From positions 1 through 57,806 of the forward strand of contig NZ_JACYUY010000036.1 of NCBI RefSeq assembly GCF_014842025.1: 57,806 nt of DNA, written 5' to 3'. A program made the translations under genes and the position numbers. The stretch is from Massilia sp. CFBP 13721 (GTDB lineage: Bacteria > Pseudomonadota > Gammaproteobacteria > Burkholderiales > Burkholderiaceae_D). The notes beneath the pieces were generated by a model. The model was given only the letters and a program-made list of their open reading frames with translations, made no database searches and was not told the DNA's origin. Each line of letters opens with the position of its first letter. Position 1 is the first letter of the stretch. Positions 29,936-37,902 of this stretch are shown in pieces.

Positions 29936-31165
29936 ATGAAAGCCGTCGTATTCCACGACATCGGGGATATCCGCCTCGATGACGTCCCCGAACCGAAGAT
30001 CGAACAGCCCCTCGATGCCATCGTCCGCATCACCACCAGCGCCATCTGCGGCACTGACCTGCACTTCGTGCGCGGTACCTTCAGCGGCATGAAGCAGGGC
30101 ACCATCCTCGGCCACGAGGCCGTCGGCATCGTCGAAGAAATCGGCAGCAACGTGCGCAACCTGTCAGTCGGCGACCGCGTGGTGATCCCGTCGACCATCG
30201 CCTGCGGTTATTGTTCCTACTGCCGTGCCGGCTACTACGCCCAGTGCGACAACGCCAACCCGGGCGGTCCGACCGCCGGTACCGCCTTCTTCGGCGGCCC
30301 GGAAGCGGCCGGCGGCTTCAACGGCTTGCAGGCGGAAAAGGCGCGCATTCCCTTCGCCAATGTCAACCTGGTCAAGCTGCCCGACGAAGTGACGGATGAC
30401 CAGGCGATCCTGATCTCCGATATTTTCCCGACCGGTTATTTTGGCGCCGACATGGCGAATATTAAACACGGCCATACGGTGGCCGTGTTCGGCTGCGGCC
30501 CGGTCGGCCAGTTCGCGATCGCTTCCGCCAAGCTGATGGGCGCCGGGCGCGTGCTCGCCGTCGACCACTTGCCGGACCGCCTCGATATGGCGCGCCGCCA
30601 GGGCGCCGAGGTCATCAACTTCGACGAGGAAGACCCGGTCAAGACGATCATGGAACTTACGGGCGGCGTCGGCGTGGACTGCGCGATCGATGCGGTCGGC
30701 GTCGATGCGCAATGTCCGCACCATGGCCCCGCGGCGAAAGAGGCTGCCGAGAAAAAGGAGCAATTCCAGCAGGAAGTCGAGAAGATCGCCCCGGTGCAGC
30801 ATCCCGACGGCGACAACTGGGTACCGGGCGACGCGCCGTCGCAGGCCCTGCAATGGGCGGTGCAGGCGCTGGCCAAGGCCGGCACGTTGTCGATCATCGG
30901 CGTCTATCCGCCGGCCGACGACAGCTTCCCGATCGGCGCCGCGATGAACAAGAACCTGACCATCCGCATGGGTAACTGCAACCACCGCAAGTACGTGCCC
31001 GACCTGGTCGAACTGGTGCGCACCGGCGCCATCGACCCGACCGTCATCATCACCCAACGCGAAGGCATGGATTCGGTGATCGACGCCTACAAGGAATTCG
31101 ACCTGCGCCGCCCTGGCTGGCTGAAGGTCGAACTGATCGAATCGCGCGAAGGCCGCGTCGACTGA
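29936..31165 (+). CDS. Zinc-dependent alcohol/formaldehyde dehydrogenase
   Basis: This 409-residue medium-chain dehydrogenase has catalytic zinc ligands in CGTDLHFVRG (near residue 38) and GHEAVGIVEEIG. The structural zinc site is CGYCSYCRAGYYAQC near residue 88. The NAD-binding loop is FGCGPVGQFAIASAKLMGAG near residue 182. An insertion rich in Lys and Glu (AAKEAAEKKEQFQQEVEK) is typical of glutathione-independent formaldehyde dehydrogenase-like members. RBS AAAGGA precedes the ATG; the open frame upstream is not used. The TPP enzyme follows after 10 bp, so the two probably form an operon for short-chain aldehyde or 2-oxoacid metabolism. Confidence 0.87.
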   Translation: MKAVVFHDIGDIRLDDVPEPKIEQPLDAIVRITTSAICGTDLHFVRGTFSGMKQGTILGHEAVGIVEEIGSNVRNLSVGDRVVIPSTIACGYCSYCRAGYYAQCDNANPGGPTAGTAFFGGPEAAGGFNGLQAEKARIPFANVNLVKLPDEVTDDQAILISDIFPTGYFGADMANIKHGHTVAVFGCGPVGQFAIASAKLMGAGRVLAVDHLPDRLDMARRQGAEVINFDEEDPVKTIMELTGGVGVDCAIDAVGVDAQCPHHGPAAKEAAEKKEQFQQEVEKIAPVQHPDGDNWVPGDAPSQALQWAVQALAKAGTLSIIGVYPPADDSFPIGAAMNKNLTIRMGNCNHRKYVPDLVELVRTGAIDPTVIITQREGMDSVIDAYKEFDLRRPGWLKVELIESREGRVD

Positions 31166-31175
31166 GGAGGCCATC

Positions 31176-32960
31176 ATGGCGGAACAAGAAGACAAGCAAA
31201 CGGTTGGCGAATTCATGCTCGAGCGCCTCGGCGCATGGGGCGTGCAGCGCATCTTCGGCTATCCGGGCGATGCCATCAACGGCATCCTGGCGGCGTTGCA
31301 CAAGCAGGACGAGATCGCCTTCGTGCAGGCGCGCCATGAGGAGATGGCCGCCTTCATGGCCTGCGCCCACGCAAAGTTCACCGGCGAGGTCGGGGTCTGC
31401 CTGGCGACTTCCGGCCCCGGCGCCATTCACCTGCTCAACGGCCTGTACGACGCCAGGCTCGACCACCAGCCGGTGGTTGCCATCGTCGGCCAGCAAAAGC
31501 GCGCCTCGCTTGGCGGCGACTACCAGCAGGAAGTCGACCTGGTCTCGCTGTTCAAGGACGTGGCCGGCGCCTACGTGCAGATGGCATCCAGCCCGGAACA
31601 GATACGCCACCTGATCGACCGCGCTTTCCACATCGCCAAGACCGAACGCCGCCCCACCTGCGTGATCGTGCCAAGCGACCTGCAGACCCTGGACGCGGTC
31701 CCGGTGCCGCCGCGCGAGCACGGCAGCGTCATGTCGGGTATGGGCATGGTCGGGCGCAGCATGGTGCCGCAGCCGGACGCGCTGCAGGCCGCGGCCGGCA
31801 TCCTGAATGCCGGCGGCAAGGTGGCGATCCTGGCCGGCGCCGGTGCCCATGGCGCAGCGGACGAATTGATACAGGTGGCCGAGCTGCTCGGCGCCGGCGT
31901 TGCCAAGGCGCTGCTGGGCAAGATGGTGCTGCCGGACGACCTGCCTTTCGTCACCGGCTCGATCGGCGTGATCGGCACCCAAGCCACCTTCCAGATGATG
32001 AACGAGTGCGATACCTTGCTGATGGTCGGCTCCAGTTTTCCTTATTCGGAATTCCTGCCGCCGGAAGGGCAGGCGCGCGGCGTGCAGATCGACATCGACG
32101 GCAAGATGGTGAGCCTGCGCTATCCGATGGAATGCAGCCTGGTCGGCGACAGCAAGGCGACGCTGCAAGCCCTGATCCCACTGTTGAAGCGCAAGGAGGA
32201 CCGCAGCTGGCGTGGGCGGATTGAGAAGGCCGTGAAGGAAAGCTGGGCGCTGCTCGAACGCAAGGCCATGAACCCGGAAGCGCCGCCGGTCAATCCGCAG
32301 CGTGTGTTCTGGGAATTGTCCGAGCGCCTGCCCGACGATGCCGTTCTCACCGTCGATTCCGGCTCGGTGGCTTCCTGGTACGCGCTCGACATCAAGGCCA
32401 AACCCGGCATGATGGGCTCGCTGTCCGGCGGCCTCGCCACCATGGGCTCGGCCGTGCCCTACGCCTACGCGGCCAAGCTGGCCCATCCGGGCCGCCTGGT
32501 GGTCGCGCTGGCCGGCGACGGCGCCATGCAGATGAACGGCATGAACGGCCTGATCACCATGGCGCGCGACTATACAACCTGGGCCGACCCGCGCATCGTC
32601 GTCATCGTGCTGAACAACCGCGACCTCAGTTTCGTGAGCTGGGAGCAGCGCGGCATGGCAGGCGAGCCGAAGGTCGACGAATCGCAGCCGCTGCCCGACG
32701 TCGCCTACGCCGACTACGCCAAGCTGCTGGGCCTGGACGGCATGCGCGTCGAACAGCCCGACCAGATCGCCACCGCGCTCGACGCCGCCTTGCGCGCCGA
32801 CCGCCCGTTCGTGATCGACGTCATGAGCGACCCGAACATGCCGCCACTGCCGCCGCATATCACGCGTTCGCAGGCGGAGCAGTATTTCAAGGCGATCGAG
32901 GCGGGGGATTCGGATGCGGAGGCGGTGCGCAGGGCGCTGGAGGTGCAGGGCGAGGAGTAA
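31176..32960 (+). CDS. Thiamine pyrophosphate-requiring enzyme, pyruvate oxidase/POX-like
   Basis: This 594-residue protein has three domains. The N-terminal pyrimidine-binding domain has ARHEEMAAFMACAHAKFTGE with the catalytic Glu. The central domain has the GAGAHGAADELI pattern. The C-terminal PP domain has the GDG motif AGDGAMQMNGMNGLITMARD and NNRDLSFVSWEQR. The family includes pyruvate dehydrogenase (quinone) PoxB, acetolactate synthase and oxalyl-CoA decarboxylase. The overall pattern is closest to PoxB-like proteins, but the substrate is not certain. RBS GGAGG lies 6 bp upstream, and the dehydrogenase gene ends 10 bp before the start. Confidence 0.85.
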   Translation: MAEQEDKQTVGEFMLERLGAWGVQRIFGYPGDAINGILAALHKQDEIAFVQARHEEMAAFMACAHAKFTGEVGVCLATSGPGAIHLLNGLYDARLDHQPVVAIVGQQKRASLGGDYQQEVDLVSLFKDVAGAYVQMASSPEQIRHLIDRAFHIAKTERRPTCVIVPSDLQTLDAVPVPPREHGSVMSGMGMVGRSMVPQPDALQAAAGILNAGGKVAILAGAGAHGAADELIQVAELLGAGVAKALLGKMVLPDDLPFVTGSIGVIGTQATFQMMNECDTLLMVGSSFPYSEFLPPEGQARGVQIDIDGKMVSLRYPMECSLVGDSKATLQALIPLLKRKEDRSWRGRIEKAVKESWALLERKAMNPEAPPVNPQRVFWELSERLPDDAVLTVDSGSVASWYALDIKAKPGMMGSLSGGLATMGSAVPYAYAAKLAHPGRLVVALAGDGAMQMNGMNGLITMARDYTTWADPRIVVIVLNNRDLSFVSWEQRGMAGEPKVDESQPLPDVAYADYAKLLGLDGMRVEQPDQIATALDAALRADRPFVIDVMSDPNMPPLPPHITRSQAEQYFKAIEAGDSDAEAVRRALEVQGEE

Positions 32961-32973
32961 TGGCCGCCTGACC

Positions 32974-33735
32974 TTAGCCGTTGCCGTTCACCTGCGCAAA
33001 CAGTTCCTGGTAGCCGGCTTGTCCGCGTTCGGCCGCAAAGCGCTGGGCATGCACCCGCTGTACCAATACTTCCGCCGCGTCCGGCTGCGTCGTCATAATG
33101 TCGATGACCTCATCGATGAACGCGGTCAGCGGCATGGCGCGCGGATCGGCCGCCTGGTGCGCGCCCATCAATTCCGTCTGCACGTACGGCGGCGCGATCT
33201 CGATGACGTCGACGTTCGTGCCCTGCAACTGGTGGCGCAGTGATTCGCTGAACGAGTGGATCGCGGCCTTGGTGGCGCTGTAGGTCGGCGTGATGGCTAG
33301 GGGCAGGAAGGCGAGGCCTGACGACACGGTGACGACGGTCGCGCGCTCCTGCTTGCGCAGCAAGGGCAGCAGTTTGGCCGTGAGCAGGATCGGCGCCAGC
33401 AGGTTGGTGGCAATGGTCGCTCCTGCGGTCGACGTATCGATCGCTTCCGCGCGCCAGTCCTCGGGGCGCATGATGCCGGCATTGTTGATGATGACGTTAA
33501 GCGCCGGATAATCGCGCGCCACCTGCTGCGCGAAGCGCTCGATGTCCTGTGCATCGGCAAGATCCACCACGGCCGTCATGATGCCCGGGTTGGCGTTGGC
33601 GACCTCGTCGAGCAGCGCCTGACGCCTGCCGGTGACGATCACCTGGTTGCCGCGCCGGTGGAATGCTTCGGCCAGGGCGCGTCCGATGCCGGAACCGCCG
33701 CCAGTGATGAGAATGGTATTTCCAGTCATGTTCAT
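32974..33735 (-). CDS. Short-chain dehydrogenase/reductase, DltE-like
   Basis: This 253-residue Rossmann-fold oxidoreductase has the cofactor-binding motif ITGGGSGIGRALAEAF near residue 10, then NNAGIM, and the catalytic Ser and YSATK motif near residue 155. It probably uses NAD(P)H, and the substrate is unknown. It is divergent from an HxlR-type regulator whose start lies 144 bp away, a common SDR/HxlR pairing that suggests direct control. Confidence 0.85.
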   Translation of the reverse strand: MNMTGNTILITGGGSGIGRALAEAFHRRGNQVIVTGRRQALLDEVANANPGIMTAVVDLADAQDIERFAQQVARDYPALNVIINNAGIMRPEDWRAEAIDTSTAGATIATNLLAPILLTAKLLPLLRKQERATVVTVSSGLAFLPLAITPTYSATKAAIHSFSESLRHQLQGTNVDVIEIAPPYVQTELMGAHQAADPRAMPLTAFIDEVIDIMTTQPDAAEVLVQRVHAQRFAAERGQAGYQELFAQVNGNG

Positions 33736-33878
33736 GTTCGAACTCCATAAAGTGAGACTGCGTTCAAGGTCGATCCGCAGCGAAGACGTGTGCGGATTCG
33801 TGCTAGCCTAGCGCCAATACTCTCATTCAGGAAGTAGGCACTTGTTTGTGCCGTACGAACAAAACGGTAAGCAATCCT

Positions 33879-34304
33879 ATGACAAATATGAAGAAGACCG
33901 GGAAACGACAGGTCGTATTCCAGCCGCTACAGCACGGCGATGCTGCCCCGCAGGCGCGCCCTGAACTCGACGTCCTGGTGCTGGACGTGCTCGATCGCGT
34001 CGCCGACAAATGGACGATGTGCGTGCTGGAAGTACTGCATCAGCACGGCGTGCAACGCTTCACGCGTGTCGGCGAACTGGTCGGCACGATCAGCCAGCGC
34101 ATGCTGACGAAAACGCTGCGCCAGCTGGAGGCTGACGGGCTGGTACTGCGCACCGTGTACCCGGAAGTGCCGCCGCGGGTGGAATACCAGTTGACCGAGA
34201 TCGGGACCAGCCTGTGCGCGGCGTTTTGCAGCTTATGGGTGTGGGCGGAAGAGCATGAGTCCACGCTGCGTGCATTGCGCGCGAAACAAGTTAAAAAAAG
34301 CTGA
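33879..34304 (+). CDS. HxlR-family transcriptional regulator
   Basis: This 141-residue protein has a winged-helix HxlR domain: VADKWTMCVLEVLHQHGVQR, then the recognition region ISQRMLTKTLRQLEADGLVL and the wing RTVYPEVPPRVEYQLTEIG. I chose the ATG at 33879 rather than the TTG 33 bp upstream. It is divergent from the SDR gene and likely controls it, perhaps in answer to reactive electrophiles or quinones as other HxlR/QorR-type members do. Confidence 0.85.
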   Translation: MTNMKKTGKRQVVFQPLQHGDAAPQARPELDVLVLDVLDRVADKWTMCVLEVLHQHGVQRFTRVGELVGTISQRMLTKTLRQLEADGLVLRTVYPEVPPRVEYQLTEIGTSLCAAFCSLWVWAEEHESTLRALRAKQVKKS

Positions 34305-34488
34305 GGGTGTTGCCGCAGACGCTACCCGTTGGCTGCCCATCTCGACGCCGATGTCGCCTGAATGTGCACGACCTAACAAACACCACCGAACTATTCTGCG
34401 ACAGTCAGGTGAGTGGCGAAGGCAGCCGGCGTCCTGCACGGACGCTGGCTGCGGCGCCAATCCCAACCTACGATTGACGGAGAAGATC

Positions 34489-35001
34489 ATGGCGACAACT
34501 GCAAACGAACACCTGAACGACTGGCTGCGCGACGCGCATGCAATGGAGCAGCAGGCCGAAACGATGCTCACGGCCCAGGCCGAGCGTCTCGAGCACTATC
34601 CTGAACTGCGCGCGCGCATCGTGCAGCACATCGAAGAAACCCGTGGCCAGCAAAGCATCCTCGCCGGCATCCTGAGCCGCCGCGGGATCGAGAACTCGGT
34701 GCTGAAGGACCTGGGCGGCAAGCTCGCTGCCTTCGGCCAGGGCGTGGGCGGCATGATGACCAGTGACGAAGTGGTCAAGGGCGCAATGGCCGGCTACGTG
34801 TTCGAGAACCTCGAAATCGCCAGCTACACGTCGCTGATCGGCGCGGCCAAAGCCGTGGGCGACACCGCGACCGCAACGGCCTGCGAACAGATCCTGGTGC
34901 AGGAAAAGGCGATGGCTGCCTGGCTGCTGGAACACCTGCCGCAGATCACGGCGGCGTTCCTGGTGCGTTCAGAGACGCCTGGCCTCGACGCCAAGGTCTG
35001 A
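34489..35001 (+). CDS. DUF892 ferritin-like stress protein (YciE type)
   Basis: This 170-residue all-helical protein, MATTANEHLNDWLRDAHAME, has HYPELRARIVQHIEETRGQQ and YVFENLEIASYTSLIGAAKA providing the Glu and His ligands of a ferritin-like diiron site. Family members are induced by general or osmotic stress, and their exact activity is not settled. RBS GGAG lies 6 bp upstream. A longer open frame upstream of the ATG lacks a ribosome site and is not used. Confidence 0.8.
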   Translation: MATTANEHLNDWLRDAHAMEQQAETMLTAQAERLEHYPELRARIVQHIEETRGQQSILAGILSRRGIENSVLKDLGGKLAAFGQGVGGMMTSDEVVKGAMAGYVFENLEIASYTSLIGAAKAVGDTATATACEQILVQEKAMAAWLLEHLPQITAAFLVRSETPGLDAKV

Positions 35002-35021
35002 TCGGAGCTGCATCGGGACAT

Positions 35022-35035
35022 GGCCCTGCGGGGCC
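35022..35035 (+). terminator. GC hairpin after the DUF892 gene
   Basis: GGCCC TGC GGGCC forms a short stem about 20 bp after the stop codon, without a T run. It may slow or end transcription, but the call is weak. Confidence 0.3.
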
Positions 35036-35111
35036 TCATGCCGTTCAATTAAGCCTGAGCGAACTCTCTGCCAGCGGTGAGCTAGGCCAAACAGGCTGAG
35101 TTTCGATAATC

Positions 35112-35258
35112 GTAGGGTGGACTCGGTCCACGGCCGTTTCTTTGCACTCCTGCATGCCAGGGAAAACTTGTACGTGCGCGCTTCTGGTTACGTAGCGCAT
35201 CGCGATATGCATGAGAAGGGCCCGTGGACGAAGCGGGTCGCCGCCCGGTCCACCCTAC
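35112..35258. repeat. Dispersed inverted repeat, family 2
   Basis: GTAGGGTGGACTCGGTCCAC at 35112 is balanced by GGTCCACCCTAC ending at 35258. The inside is not conserved with family 1, but the GTAGGGTGG edge is the same. It lies in a 657-bp non-coding region. Confidence 0.6.
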
Positions 35259-35373
35259 GAGGATGTGAAAAATCGCCATGGCTGCGTTGCCTCGTCTCGC
35301 CGTACACTCGTACTGTCTTCGACTCGGCGCCGGGCGGCCGTATCCCTTGCCCTGACGTTTTTTTCACACCCTC
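35259..35373. repeat. 115-bp inverted-repeat element
   Basis: GAGGATGTGAAAAA at 35259-35272 pairs with TTTTTTTCACACCCTC at 35358-35373, with one mismatch. The inner part is GC-rich and contains direct and inverted short repeats (CTCGTCTCGCC, CTTCGACTCGG). It follows the family 2 repeat with no gap. It could be a non-autonomous element or a structured RNA; there is no coding potential. Confidence 0.45.
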
Positions 35374-35507
35374 TACGTATCGCGCCACGCGCATTTTCGC
35401 GACCGAGGTCGGTCCTGGCTGAAATGCGGCGCAAGCCGATTAACTGAACGGCATTGCCCTGCGGGGCCATTTTTTTTGTCCGGCAGAGCCAGCAAAACCA
35501 AACAAAC

Positions 35508-35535
35508 AAAAAAAATGCCCGCTGGAGGGCGGGCA
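35508..35535 (-). terminator. Intrinsic terminator, minus strand
   Basis: On the minus strand, TGCCCGC (35535-35529) and GCGGGCA (35522-35516) form a 7-bp stem followed by eight T. It is about 125 bp downstream of the UPF0158-like gene and is its likely terminator. Confidence 0.7.
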
Positions 35536-35658
35536 ATAATCTATTTTCTTGGAGGAAAGTAGAGGAGACAGAAGCATGATGCCGCAACGCATCATATAAA
35601 TCCAATCGCATTTTATGATGTCAGATATCTGCCAAAAGCATGCCTGTCAAAAATAGCC

Positions 35659-36078
35659 TTATTCGGCGAGTTGCAATCCGTTCTCTGTGCACCACTGCTG
35701 TAAGGCAGTCCGGGTAGCATCCTCGTGAAATTGTTCCCAGGCTTCGCCTGCGCTGCGCTCTTCGAGCAGGCGGGCGAAGCCTTCGGTATTGCGGTCGCGG
35801 AAGAGGTCGCGCACAGTCTCCTGGTCGCCGGCCATGTGGGTCGCGGCGAAACGGAGAATGAGTCCGTCGCCGATGCCAAGCGTGCCCGCGGCCGGCACCG
35901 GCACATAGTCCCCGTTGGCGCCGGAGGCCGACGGCACCGGTGCTTCCTCGTCCGCGTACTCGTCGTTCAAGAAATGGATCATGCCTGTTGCGCGCGATAC
36001 CATGGCGGTGACCGTGCCGCCGCCGTCCTCGACCATCATGGCCGCCCCTTCGAGTTCATCCAGTTTGACGATTGACAT
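35659..36078 (-). CDS. UPF0158-family protein
   Basis: This 139-residue protein has a beta-rich N-terminal part (VSRATGMIHFLNDEYADEEA) and a helical C-terminus (DLFRDRNTEGFARLLEERSA, ending LQQWCTENGLQLAE), the layout of the UPF0158 family. The function is unknown. I use ATG 36078 (AGGAT upstream) rather than the longer frame from 36141. It follows the VOC gene by 72 bp on the same strand. Confidence 0.7.
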   Translation of the reverse strand: MSIVKLDELEGAAMMVEDGGGTVTAMVSRATGMIHFLNDEYADEEAPVPSASGANGDYVPVPAAGTLGIGDGLILRFAATHMAGDQETVRDLFRDRNTEGFARLLEERSAGEAWEQFHEDATRTALQQWCTENGLQLAE

Positions 36079-36150
36079 GGCTGATCCTGTACGAGTAGTC
36101 GGAGGCAACAGTATGGAACGCTGCGCGCGTCGGGTGCGCACGGTTGGCCG

Positions 36151-36549
36151 TTACGCCTGCGGCGCCGCCCAGACCAGGTTCCACAGGTGCCCATCGAGGT
36201 CCTCGAATCCCTGGTCGTACATGAAGCCGTGGTCTTCGGGCGGATGCGGCGTGCGCCCGCCCGCGGCGACGGCTTTGGCGATCAGGCTGTCGACTTCTTC
36301 CCGGCTTTCGCAGCTCAGGCAGATGATGACCTCGTTGGCTTCCCTGGCCTGCACCACGGGCTTGTCGATGAGGGAGGCAAAAAAGGGCTCGGTCATCAGC
36401 ATGGCGTGAATGGTGTCGTCGACGACGATCATCCAGGCTGCGCTGTCGTTGCTCATCTGCGGATTGAAGCGGAAGCCGAGGGCGGAAAAGAATGCCCTGG
36501 ATTTTTCCAGGTCCCTGACCGGGAGGTTGAAGATGACTTGTTTGTTCAT
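36151..36549 (-). CDS. VOC-family protein (glyoxalase/bleomycin-resistance fold)
   Basis: This 132-residue protein, MNKQVIFNLPVRDLEKSRAF, then FFSALGFRFNPQMSND and GRTPHPPEDHGFMYDQGFED, ends with DLDGHLWNLVWAAP. It has the paired beta-alpha-beta units of the vicinal oxygen chelate superfamily, of the subgroup often annotated as lactoylglutathione lyase-like. The substrate is unknown. RBS GAGG is upstream, and the ATG at 36549 is preferred over a longer frame. Confidence 0.8.
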   Translation of the reverse strand: MNKQVIFNLPVRDLEKSRAFFSALGFRFNPQMSNDSAAWMIVVDDTIHAMLMTEPFFASLIDKPVVQAREANEVIICLSCESREEVDSLIAKAVAAGGRTPHPPEDHGFMYDQGFEDLDGHLWNLVWAAPQA

Positions 36550-36640
36550 GGTGGCCTCGTATAGGAAATGAATGAAGGGGATGCATTCCGACGACGAATG
36601 GCCACGCATGAAATCGACAGGCGCGTGAAAAAATACTGAT

Positions 36641-37198
36641 CTATTGGCGCGCCTTGTCCGCTTCGGGAATCAGCCAGAGCAGCGCCAGCACCACCTGGGC
36701 CGCGGCGCCCAGCGGCGCGTACCAGAGCGACAGTCCGATCGCCAGCGCATACAGCACGATCGAGACGCGGTTCTTGCGGCTGCCCCAGGACACCGCATGC
36801 GCCACATGGCCCTCGCATTCCAGGCGCCACGACAGCAGCATGAACGAGATCGAACACAGCAGCAGCACCACGCCGTACAGCGCCCCCGGCACCGAATCCA
36901 GTGGATGTTCGCCGGCCCAGGCCGTCACATACGGGATCAGCGACATCCAGAACAGCAGGTGCAGGTTGGCCCACAATACCGCGCCGTCGACTTTCGTCAC
37001 CCGCGCCAGCAGCGCGTGGTGGTTGACCCAGTAGATCCCGACGTACACGAAGCTGAGCGCGTAGCGCAGCCAGCCGGGCAGCACGCCGGCCAGGTCGGCC
37101 ACTTCCGTACCCTGCGGCGGCTTCAGTTCCAGCACCATGATCGTGATGATGATCGCGATGACGCCGTCGCTGAAGGCTTCGAGCCGGCCCTTGCCCAT
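36641..37198 (-). CDS. TMEM175-family (DUF1211) potassium channel, second paralogue
   Basis: This 185-residue protein with six predicted helices starts MGKGRLEAFSDGVIAIIITI, the FSDG pore signature. It differs from copy A at 25505-26116 throughout the rest, so it is an older paralogue and not a product of the recent island duplications. The ATG at 37198 lies 8 bp after the stop of the DUF1275 gene. A longer frame that overlaps that gene is less likely. Confidence 0.83.
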   Translation of the reverse strand: MGKGRLEAFSDGVIAIIITIMVLELKPPQGTEVADLAGVLPGWLRYALSFVYVGIYWVNHHALLARVTKVDGAVLWANLHLLFWMSLIPYVTAWAGEHPLDSVPGALYGVVLLLCSISFMLLSWRLECEGHVAHAVSWGSRKNRVSIVLYALAIGLSLWYAPLGAAAQVVLALLWLIPEADKARQ

Positions 37199-37206
37199 CA
37201 CGATGT

Positions 37207-37890
37207 TCACTTCGCCGCCTCCGGTTCGGACAGCCACAGGTGCCAGACCAGGATCGCGTTCGGCACCGCCAGCGCGACGAAGCCGAATGCGCGGTAGGCA
37301 AAGGCGGCGGCCGCGCAGCCGAGTGCGAACGCCAGCACGGGCCAGAAGAACTTGGCGCAGCGGGCGCGGGTGGCGGCGTCGGCGGCGCCGCGCAGGCGGT
37401 CGACGGTGTCGATCACGAGCTGGGTCACGTTCCCGGTCATCATCGAGGTCGGCGCCAGGTTGGTCAGCAGCAGTTTGCTGGCGGCGCTGTGCGCACCCAT
37501 GGCGGCGGCGCCCAGCAAGCCGGCGGTGAAGGCGAGCGGTCCGACGTTGCGGCCGACCGGCTCACCGAGCATGCCGAACACCATGAAGCCGAGCAGCAGC
37601 ACCAGTTGCAGCAGGTAGACCGGCTTCGTTGCCGGCGCGCCGCGCCGTTCGCAGCCGGCCACCAGCAGCCGCGCTGCGGCCACGCCCAGGATAAAGGCGG
37701 GGAAGGCGAGCAGTTTCAACAGGGACGGCGTCTGCGCCGGATCGGCCAGCGCCGCCGCGATCAGCACGAAGTTGCCGGTGACGTGGGCCGTGAACAAACC
37801 GAACAGGGCGATGAAGCCGAGGGTGTCGACATAGCCGGCCATGAAGCCCATGCCCACGCCTTGCAGGCGCTGGAATTGTGGAGTCGTCAT
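37207..37890 (-). CDS. DUF1275/YoaK-family membrane protein
   Basis: This 227-residue protein has six predicted helices. MGFMAGYVDTLGFIALFGLF and TAHVTGNFVLIAAAL are the family hallmark (GxxDxxxF...HxTGN), repeated in LAPTSMMTGNVTQLVIDTVD. The role is not known; some members are linked to transport. It begins 12 bp after the amidohydrolase stop on the same strand and runs into the TMEM175 paralogue. Confidence 0.82.
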   Translation of the reverse strand: MTTPQFQRLQGVGMGFMAGYVDTLGFIALFGLFTAHVTGNFVLIAAALADPAQTPSLLKLLAFPAFILGVAAARLLVAGCERRGAPATKPVYLLQLVLLLGFMVFGMLGEPVGRNVGPLAFTAGLLGAAAMGAHSAASKLLLTNLAPTSMMTGNVTQLVIDTVDRLRGAADAATRARCAKFFWPVLAFALGCAAAAFAYRAFGFVALAVPNAILVWHLWLSEPEAAK

Positions 37891-37902
37891 CTGCGTCCCC
37901 GC

